DNA from: Candidatus Acetothermia bacterium
GTDB taxonomy: Bacteria; Bipolaricaulota; Bipolaricaulia; Bipolaricaulales; Bipolaricaulaceae
Length of the DNA stretch: 11,245 bases
Assembly (NCBI GenBank): GCA_003552425.1
Contig: PUMC01000007.1
Coordinates: 1-11,245, forward strand
Direction: 5' to 3'
The notes under the pieces were generated by a model. The model had not been told where the DNA came from and did no database searches. It saw only the letters and a list, made by a program, of their open reading frames with translations. This document shows positions 6,731-11,245 of the stretch, piece by piece (within the stretch, counting starts at the first letter, position 1; the number at the start of each line of letters is the position of its first letter). The position numbers were made by a program, and so were the translations under genes.

Positions 6731-6754
6731 ATGGCCGGGGGCGACCGACCATGA
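6731..6754 (+). CDS. possible 7-codon leader peptide coupled to the YhbD-like gene
   Basis: ATG 6731 opens a frame reading MAGGDRP and stops at TGA 6752-6754. That stop overlaps the regulator's ATG 6751 as ATGA, the classic arrangement for translational coupling. A perfect ribosome site precedes it. The frame is very short and could be chance. If it is not translated, the regulator must depend on a weak GGGGGCGA-type site at 6736-6743. Confidence 0.4.
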   Translation: MAGGDRP

Positions 6755-7389
6755 CAGAAGAGGTCATCGCCAAAAAAGAGGTTCTGGAGCACACGGGAAT
6801 CTCCTATGGGCAGCTCTACCGCTGGAAGCGCAAAGGACTCATCCCCGAAGCTTGGTTCGTGCACCGGGCTACGGTAACCGGCCAAGAGACGTTCTTCCCG
6901 AGGGAGAAGATCCTCACCCGCATCGCCCAGATCCAGGCCATGAAGGAAGAGAAGTCGCTCGACGAGATGGCCGAGCTCCTGTCCCCTGAAGCTTCCGAGG
7001 AGGGGTCCAAATGGGATGACCCCACCCGGCTGCGTGCGGTGGGATCCGAGGCGAAGGCACTTCTGTGGAAGCCCTCCGGGTACACCTTCCGCGAGTTGGT
7101 GGGCCTGGCCGCAGGCGGAGAAGCCATGCGGGCGGGCGTGAGCCGCCCTGAGGCGGAACTCCTCGTGCACGTGGTGCGCGTGGAGGACGATTTGCTCCGC
7201 AACCCAGCCGGAGCGGTGACGCTTCTCGCGGAGAAGCACATCGAGCGCGAGGGGCTCTCCCTGCGCGTCCCGTTTGTTGTTCTGGCTCGCAGTCCCATCA
7301 AACTGGACAGTCAGTCGCGTATCAAGCACAGTTCGGATCTGGAACGTCTGGTCGAACAGGTGAAGCTAGGCCTTGGGGAGGTGCGGTGA
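6751..7389 (+). CDS. yhbD: YhbD-like MerR-type HTH protein (DUF4004)
   Basis: A 212-residue protein matching the Bacillus YhbD family. The N-terminus is a MerR-like winged helix, with ISYGQLYRWKRKGLIPEAWF at 17-36 as the HTH. The family hallmark TGQETFFPREKIL follows at 43-55, then a helix IAQIQAMKEEKSLDEMAELL like the MerR dimer or linker helix. The C-terminal half (about 95-212) is an alpha-rich domain of unknown function with no ligand-binding motif I can name. In Bacillus, yhbD lies with the bactofilin genes yhbE and yhbF. The same pairing occurs here: the stop TGA (7387-7389) overlaps the bactofilin's ATG. It is probably a local regulator or partner of the bactofilin. Upstream are a strong promoter and an inverted repeat at 6681-6691. 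Confidence 0.88.
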   Translation: MTEEVIAKKEVLEHTGISYGQLYRWKRKGLIPEAWFVHRATVTGQETFFPREKILTRIAQIQAMKEEKSLDEMAELLSPEASEEGSKWDDPTRLRAVGSEAKALLWKPSGYTFRELVGLAAGGEAMRAGVSRPEAELLVHVVRVEDDLLRNPAGAVTLLAEKHIEREGLSLRVPFVVLARSPIKLDSQSRIKHSSDLERLVEQVKLGLGEVR

Positions 7390-8117
7390 TGGCTCAGCAG
7401 AATGTCTCCATATCGGGTTCCGGAAAGATCGGCGGGGGAGACTACGGCAACGTCCGCATCTCCGGGGCCGGGAAGGTAGAAGGCGACCTCACCGCAGAGG
7501 AAATACGGATCTCCGGTTCGGGCAAGGTGATGGGCACCGCCAAAGCTCGGGAGATCACCGTCTCCGGGGCCGGTCGGTTCACCGGCAGCGTGGAAGCGAA
7601 GTCGTTCCAAGCCTCCGGTGCCTGCGCCGTGGAGGGCGACCTCAAGACGGGAGAACTCCGGTGCTCGGGTTCCCAGCGGATCAGCGGAGCTCTGAGCGCC
7701 CACTACATCCGGTGCAGCGGCACCCTGAAGGTAGGCAAGGACGTGGAGAGCGATGTGTTCACCTCGTCGGGACGGTTCAACATCGGGGGACTCTTGAGCG
7801 CCGACCGTGTGGAGATCAACCTGGTCGGGGAGAGCCGCGCCGGGGAGATCGGCGGCGAGAAGATCGAAGTCCGCGCCGGTTCAGGATTCAACCTCCAGAT
7901 CAGCTTGGCCCGTGGCTTCCGGATGGGGTTCAGCGGCGGATCGCTCCACACGAACGTGGTCGAGGGCGACGACATCTACCTCGAAGCCACGCATGCCGAC
8001 GTCGTCCGTGGGGTGGATGTACGGATCGGCCCCGGATGCCGCATCGGCCGCGTCGAGTACTCGGGCACCCTGGAGATCCACGAAGACGCCACGGTCAAAG
8101 AGCAGGTCAAAGCCTGA
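7389..8117 (+). CDS. bactofilin (polymer-forming cytoskeletal protein, YhbE/YhbF type)
   Basis: A 242-residue right-handed beta-helix protein that polymerises without nucleotide and usually scaffolds cell-wall or shape factors at the membrane. About eight short repeats of 17-20 residues fill residues 5-150. Each carries an (I/V)(S)G(S/A)GK-like turn: VSISGSGKI, VRISGAGKV, IRISGSGKV, ITVSGAGRF and so on. A C-terminal module follows (EIGGEKIEV, then DDIYLEATHADVVRGVDVRIGPGCRIGRVEY), as in the long Bacillus YhbE/YhbF bactofilins. There are no transmembrane segments. The ATG 7389 overlaps the YhbD-like stop by one base, with GGGGAGGTG at 7376-7384 as ribosome site. An adjacent GTG at 7386 could also start translation, one codon longer. 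The amidase gene converges on it downstream. Confidence 0.93.
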   Translation: MAQQNVSISGSGKIGGGDYGNVRISGAGKVEGDLTAEEIRISGSGKVMGTAKAREITVSGAGRFTGSVEAKSFQASGACAVEGDLKTGELRCSGSQRISGALSAHYIRCSGTLKVGKDVESDVFTSSGRFNIGGLLSADRVEINLVGESRAGEIGGEKIEVRAGSGFNLQISLARGFRMGFSGGSLHTNVVEGDDIYLEATHADVVRGVDVRIGPGCRIGRVEYSGTLEIHEDATVKEQVKA

Positions 8118-8138
8118 CCGCGGTGGATCGCCGGTAGA

Positions 8139-8167
8139 GCAACGCGGGGTTCACCGGTGCGTGTTGC
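8139..8167. terminator. weak inverted repeat between convergent genes, possible bidirectional terminator
   Basis: GCAAC (8139-8143) pairs with GTTGC (8163-8167), with additional GC pairing inside through a small bulge. It lies in the 53-base gap between the convergent bactofilin and amidase genes. There is no T-run, so the call rests on position and modest stem strength. Confidence 0.3.
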
Positions 8168-8170
8168 GCT

Positions 8171-8821
8171 TCACAATCCGACGTAGTTCAGGATTCCCTG
8201 GAGGATCCCCTGTGCGATGCGCTCCTGGTACGCCCTGTCCAGGAGGAGGGGAAGCTCCTGCGGACAGGTCATGTAACCCACCTCGACGAGCGCCGCAGGG
8301 AGGTGTGTGTGCCTGAGATAGAGAGGCTGCTTGAGCACGCCACGGTCCGCGGCACCCGTTGCACGCACCACCGCACGCTGCATGACCTCTGCCAGCCTCC
8401 AGCTCGGGTCGCCACGCCCGACGTCGGTGTGCACCCATGTTTCGACACCGCAGATGCTCGTGGAATGGTTGGCGTTGGCATGGATGGAGAGGTACAGCGC
8501 TGCCCCCACCTCCTCGGCCAGCTTCACCCGATCCTTGAGCTCGACGTACGTGTCCGATGAGCGCGTGAGAACAATGTGAAGCCGGGGATGCGCCTCCCCA
8601 AGCGCAAACACGAGCAGGGTGATGTCCAAGGCGATGTCCTTCTCCAGCACCCCTTGCACCACGGCGCCGGGGTCGTGACCCCCATGGCCGGCATCGACCA
8701 CCACCACAACGGCGTCCCTGGGAAGGGGACGCTCCGCCGTAGGCCAAGGCACCGAGGAGGCAACGATCAGAGCCACCAAAGCGGCGAACAGGGCTGCAGC
8801 GAGAACCCCGAGCTTGGTCAT
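8171..8821 (-). CDS. N-acetylmuramoyl-L-alanine amidase (Amidase_3), membrane-anchored or secreted
   Basis: A 216-residue zinc amidase that cuts the bond between muramic acid and L-alanine in peptidoglycan. A hydrophobic segment at about 4-23 (LGVLAAALFAALVALIVASS) acts as signal peptide or anchor. The catalytic domain follows directly: His46 in VVVDAGHGGHDPGA, Glu60 in GVLEKDIAL and His114 in YLSIHANAN are the zinc ligands, and Glu180 in ALVEVGYM is the catalytic glutamate. All four are present. There is no SPOR, AMIN or SH3 wall-binding domain, so it is a minimal, CwlD-like form. The ATG 8821 was chosen because the hydrophobic helix starts right after it; an in-frame ATG at 8887 would add 22 charged residues. 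The DUF4384/PEGA gene lies 101 bases upstream on the same strand, and co-transcription is likely. Confidence 0.92.
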   Translation of the reverse strand: MTKLGVLAAALFAALVALIVASSVPWPTAERPLPRDAVVVVVDAGHGGHDPGAVVQGVLEKDIALDITLLVFALGEAHPRLHIVLTRSSDTYVELKDRVKLAEEVGAALYLSIHANANHSTSICGVETWVHTDVGRGDPSWRLAEVMQRAVVRATGAADRGVLKQPLYLRHTHLPAALVEVGYMTCPQELPLLLDRAYQERIAQGILQGILNYVGL

Positions 8822-8922
8822 CCCCCCGCAGGCTAGCCGCCCGTCCGCCGAACCACGAGCCCCGATGTCCGGGCGACGCATCCCCAAGGCCCCCTATCAA
8901 GCGGAGCCGCGTCTGCGAGCCG

Positions 8923-10125
8923 CTACCAAGCGGTCAGCGTGAGGCCGATCGTGAAGCCACGCTCGGTATTCCAACCAGCGTGAAGCCGCCACCCCTCATC
9001 GCTCAACCCAAACCCAGCACCGAACGTCGGCCACACGTCCCAATAGGTGTCCGGTTCGATCACCACAGCCGGGTACAGGCTCATCGGGGACCACGGGGGA
9101 AGGTTGACCATCTCCTGGAAGGCAAGGCCAGCGGTGAGCATCACGCCAACGCGATCGCTCAGGGAGAGCCAGCCACCACCGTAGACCTCAAACAACGGAC
9201 TCCAGGGGAAGATGCCGCCCGGTCCGGGCGCCTCGACGTCGGGCCGTTCGGGGGGCCAACCGATGGCGAACCCAAGACCCAGGACCTCCGTCCACACTTC
9301 AAAACCGAGCGAGAACCCGTCCACTCCGGGCTTCTCGGGATCGACACCGAGGGTGAACCCCACACCCACAGGTACGTCAACGTCCGGCCTGAACGGCGGC
9401 GGCGTCGGCGGGGGCGCGACCTCCAACCGCATGGAAATCTGGGCCTCATCACCGTCGGCAAGATCCACGGTGCGGCGGACCGTCCGATAGCCATCACGCC
9501 GGACTTCTACCGTGGTGCGCCCCGCATCCACCATCCCCACGAACGGGGTGATGCCGACTTTCTGCCCCCCAACCCACACTTCGGCCCCGGGAGGCACCGT
9601 ATCGACGCGAAGGATCGCCCGCGGCCGGTACACGCTGAACGCCGTCCAAGCGGTACCCCACGGCTCTCCCACAAGCTCCTGAAGCTTATCGGCGAAGGCT
9701 TTGGGCTCGGCGAACTCCAGAAACGGCCGCTCGGTGAACTCCTCAGCGTCGTAGAAGCCCAAAGGCTGGGAGGTGGCAACGAGCTGAAGGTACTCCGTGC
9801 CCTCGGGCTCCGTCACCCGAAGGCGCCAACCCTCCTTGGGCAACGTGTGCTCGCCAGCAGGAAACTTGGGATCCTGCAAGAAGCGATTCGGGACCAGCAG
9901 CTTCACCTCACCGGCGCTCGTCACGTTGTAGAGGTAAACGTAGGCCTCCTGCGAAAGCGCGAACTTGATCTCGAGCTGTTCCCCGGGTGCATAGGAACTG
10001 CGGGATGTATGGAGTTGCACGACGATCTCTGGTTCCTCGGGCACGGGAATCAGGCCCGTGGGGACCACACCCCCCATAGCCACAACGCCGCTTACCACCA
10101 ACGCCAGCAGCAATCCGGTGAACAT
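8923..10125 (-). CDS. secreted DUF4384-PEGA protein with a barrel-like C-terminal domain
   Basis: A 400-residue envelope protein. Residues 1-25 are a hydrophobic signal sequence. Residues 30-130 match DUF4384 (SSYAPGEQLEIKFALSQEAY, YVYLYNVTSAGEVKLLVPN, then FPAGEHTLP), a domain common in surface and regulatory proteins. Residues 170-235 are a PEGA domain: VDTVPPGAEVWVGGQKVGIT, then the paired-strand RRDGYRTVRRTVDL. A Pro-rich linker (APPPTPPPFRP, 237-247) leads to a Gly- and aromatic-rich region (250-400) with alternating strands (VGVGFTLGVD, FEVYGGGWLSLSDRVGVMLTAGLAF, here listed only as landmarks) that ends in a C-terminal Trp. That pattern resembles a small outer-membrane beta-barrel. If so, the cell is a diderm and the protein could tether periplasmic domains to the outer membrane. 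The ATG 10125 follows AAGGAGGA. It precedes the amidase gene on the same strand. Confidence 0.82.
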   Translation of the reverse strand: MFTGLLLALVVSGVVAMGGVVPTGLIPVPEEPEIVVQLHTSRSSYAPGEQLEIKFALSQEAYVYLYNVTSAGEVKLLVPNRFLQDPKFPAGEHTLPKEGWRLRVTEPEGTEYLQLVATSQPLGFYDAEEFTERPFLEFAEPKAFADKLQELVGEPWGTAWTAFSVYRPRAILRVDTVPPGAEVWVGGQKVGITPFVGMVDAGRTTVEVRRDGYRTVRRTVDLADGDEAQISMRLEVAPPPTPPPFRPDVDVPVGVGFTLGVDPEKPGVDGFSLGFEVWTEVLGLGFAIGWPPERPDVEAPGPGGIFPWSPLFEVYGGGWLSLSDRVGVMLTAGLAFQEMVNLPPWSPMSLYPAVVIEPDTYWDVWPTFGAGFGLSDEGWRLHAGWNTERGFTIGLTLTAW

Positions 10126-10177
10126 GTCGCTTCCTCCTTGAGCGCCCGGTTCCACCAGGCTCCTCACGTCCTGGGAT

Positions 10178-10448
10178 GTGAGCCCGAACCGTCCGTATCG
10201 AACGAAGTCCGTCACCGAACCTTACGTCCTCCCGTCCAACCTTCGCAACCCGCCCCGGGGGGCGCGGAGGGCAACCTGGCTCCCGGCTTGTTGCGCGCGT
10301 CGTCGACGGACGACTGGTGCTGGAACCTCGCCACCAGCTGTGGCAGTCCATCAGAGAGCGCTTCGACCGGGCTCCCAGAGATGCTCGTCTTGCGGACGAG
10401 CTCATCGCCGAGCGCCGCGCTGAAGGCAGCCAAGAGGAGGCACGTTGA
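10178..10448 (+). pseudogene. VapB-like (AbrB-fold) antitoxin with a broken reading frame
   Basis: The C-terminal half is clear in one frame: GSRLVARVVDGRLVLEPRHQ is the second half of an AbrB/MazE-type swapped-hairpin domain. A toxin-binding tail then runs through IRERFDRAPRDARLADELIA to TGA 10446-10448, which overlaps the PIN gene's TTG. The first half of an AbrB domain should read like V-x-IP-x-x-(L/I)R-x-x-LG. A match, YVLPSNLRN, exists only in another frame (10178-10250). The switch falls at or near a GC palindrome, CGCCCCGGGGGGCG (10251-10264). So the antitoxin appears frameshifted. The N-terminal match is short, and a single base error in the sequence would give the same picture. Confidence 0.55.
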
Positions 10449-10834
10449 GCCAGGCCCAACACGTGCTGGACGCCTCAGCACTCCTGACCGCACTGCAGGG
10501 CGAGCAGGGGGAGGCACTCGTTGCAGACAAGCTCGAGCGGTCGGCGATCTCCGCAGTCAACTGGTCGGAAGTGCTGCAGAAGGCGATGAGCAGCGGCATC
10601 GACACGGAGGGGCTCAGGGGAGATCTCGAGATGCTGGGGCTGAACATCATGCCGTTCGGCTTGGAGGAAGCTGAACTCGCCGCAGCGCTTTGGCCTCACA
10701 CCAAGCCACTGGGGCTCTCACTGGGAGATCGCGCCTGTCTCGCCCTTGCCAGCCGGCTTGGCCTGCCCGCCATCACCGCTGACCAAAGCTGGAGAGAGCT
10801 GGAGATCGGCGTGGAGATCCAGCTCGTCCGGTAA
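10445..10834 (+). CDS. PIN-domain toxin (VapC-like ribonuclease)
   Basis: A 129-residue PIN domain with the four expected acidic residues: Asp9 in HVLDASALL, Glu42 in NWSEVLQKA, Asp95 in LGDRACLALA and Asp113 in ITADQSW. VapC toxins use these with Mg or Mn to cut tRNA or rRNA. The start is TTG 10445, which overlaps the antitoxin stop as TTGA and follows GAGGAGG at 10434-10440. The length is typical. All catalytic residues are intact although the antitoxin upstream looks broken. Either the antitoxin frame is really intact and the sequence has an error, or expression is low, or another antitoxin covers it. Confidence 0.88.
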   Translation: MSQAQHVLDASALLTALQGEQGEALVADKLERSAISAVNWSEVLQKAMSSGIDTEGLRGDLEMLGLNIMPFGLEEAELAAALWPHTKPLGLSLGDRACLALASRLGLPAITADQSWRELEIGVEIQLVR

Positions 10835-10884
10835 GGGGCAGACCCACGCGGACCGCTCCTCACGATCCCAGGCAACAGCCTTGT

Positions 10885-10897
10885 GGCTCTTCACGGC
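10885..10897 (-). repeat. terminal inverted repeat of an ISL3-family element
   Basis: GGCTCTTCACGGC has the GGCTCTT start typical of ISL3-family ends and points into the element. It lies directly after the transposase stop in the shifted frame (TAG at 10898-10900), the usual layout at the 3' end of ISL3 elements. The opposite end is not in the window. Confidence 0.6.
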
Positions 10898-11063
10898 CTA
10901 GAGTGGGTTCATGTTGAGGCCGCCGCAGTGGATAGAGTATTGGCAGGCGGAAGCTCTCGCGGTTTCGGTAGCCACGTGCCCGGTACTTGATCTCTTGGAT
11001 GACCGAGTTCCGTCCTTCGGTGATGGCATGGGTCCGACGGTTCCTTAGATAGGCTAGCCTCAA
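10898..11063 (-). pseudogene. ISL3-family transposase, C-terminal fragment with frameshift
   Basis: From about 11063 leftward the frame reads RNRRTHAITEGRNSVIQEIK, then YRARGYRNRESFRLPILY. This is the C-terminal DDE block of ISL3 transposases (the E in ITEGRNS is the likely catalytic glutamate, and RGYRN is characteristic). The usual end, FHCGG with a hydrophobic tail, appears only one frame over as IHCGGLNMNPL, stopping at 10898-10900. So there is a frameshift just after RLPIL. The 5' part of the gene is missing: a stop precedes the fragment, and the sequence changes to another transposase's end at about 11065. It is a dead fragment. Confidence 0.78.
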
Positions 11064-11069
11064 TACCGT

Positions 11070-11245
11070 TCACTTAACGACGACCACGGCAGCCTGTGGG
11101 AGCTTTGTAGGTTGAAGCCAGTTCAGGTGTTTGGATCGTTTGGGCGGGTAGCGAAGGACCGCACGTTTGAGGACGCGGGGATTCGAACGAAGGCGGTGGG
11201 GTTGACGCTCCTCGAGCACCTCGGTGATGGCCTCGCTGATGAGCA
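11070..11245 (-). CDS. IS4-like DDE transposase, C-terminal end (continues past the window)
   Basis: An open frame enters from the right edge and ends at TGA 11070-11072. Its last 57 residues include LISEAITEVLEERQPHRLRS, then NPRVLKRAVLRYPPKRSKHL and a WLQP-containing tail. The pattern of Arg-x-Asn-Pro-Arg-Val-(V/L)-Lys-Arg followed by Lys-Arg-x-Lys-His is the usual end of a group of IS4-type transposases. Only the tail is visible, so family assignment is tentative and whether the gene is intact is unknown. Its end abuts the ISL3 fragment, which suggests this element inserted into it. Confidence 0.6.
   Translation of the reverse strand, partial: LISEAITEVLEERQPHRLRSNPRVLKRAVLRYPPKRSKHLNWLQPTKLPQAAVVVVK

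Noticed and set aside
7403..7830. Possible tandem DNA repeat or CRISPR-like array
   Set aside because: The recurring ATCTCCGG-type words encode the bactofilin's repeated beta-helix turns; spacing is irregular at the DNA level and there are no spacers.
8980..10674. 564-codon open frame on the plus strand
   Set aside because: It is mostly antisense to the DUF4384/PEGA gene and then runs out of frame through the antitoxin and PIN genes; its composition is typical of a shadow frame.

Overview
This is a GC-rich (visibly above 60 %) bacterial window. A core of intact housekeeping and cell-envelope genes (about 1885-10125) is flanked on both sides by decayed mobile and toxin-antitoxin material. No single gene fixes the lineage. 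The mix is a TldD/TldE pair, a YhbD-type regulator with a bactofilin (an arrangement known from Bacillus yhbDEF), and a DUF4384/PEGA protein with a beta-rich C-terminus. This suggests a deep-branching diderm such as Bipolaricaulota (Acetothermia) or a similar candidate phylum, which is a guess from gene style and not from a search.

Left flank (1-1771): an MNT nucleotidyltransferase antitoxin gene (254-709, minus) overlaps a HEPN toxin gene that is frameshifted and cut to about 60 residues (84-270, minus). A 301-base gap follows. Next is an AbiEii-like nucleotidyltransferase pseudogene (1011-1467, plus) that has lost its middle and its frame, overlapping an intact 108-aa gene of unknown function (1445-1771).

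Core (1885-10125): dihydrolipoamide dehydrogenase (1885-3252, minus). A plus-strand group follows: a VanZ-like membrane protein (3413-3796), a strong hairpin, tldD (3879-5252) and tldE (5254-6567), one base apart. TldD and TldE should form the heteromeric metalloprotease that trims peptides. Then a near-consensus sigma-70 type promoter (6672-6700), with a small perfect inverted repeat in its spacer, drives a YhbD-like MerR-type regulator (6751-7389) overlapping by one base with a bactofilin gene (7389-8117). Convergent to these, on the minus strand, is a probable envelope pair: a DUF4384-PEGA-barrel-like protein (8923-10125) followed by a membrane-anchored N-acetylmuramoyl-L-alanine amidase (8171-8821). 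Bactofilin, amidase and PEGA protein point together to cell-shape and envelope work.

Right flank (10178-11245): a VapBC-type module with an intact PIN toxin (10445-10834) and an antitoxin whose reading frame appears broken, then the 3' end of an ISL3-family transposase with its terminal inverted repeat at 10885, apparently interrupted near 11065 by the end of another, IS4-like, transposase that runs off the window.

The most striking overall pattern is that each of three small toxin/nucleotidyltransferase modules has one damaged and one intact partner, while every core gene reads through cleanly. I see no CRISPR array, tRNA or rRNA, and no clear novel defence system.
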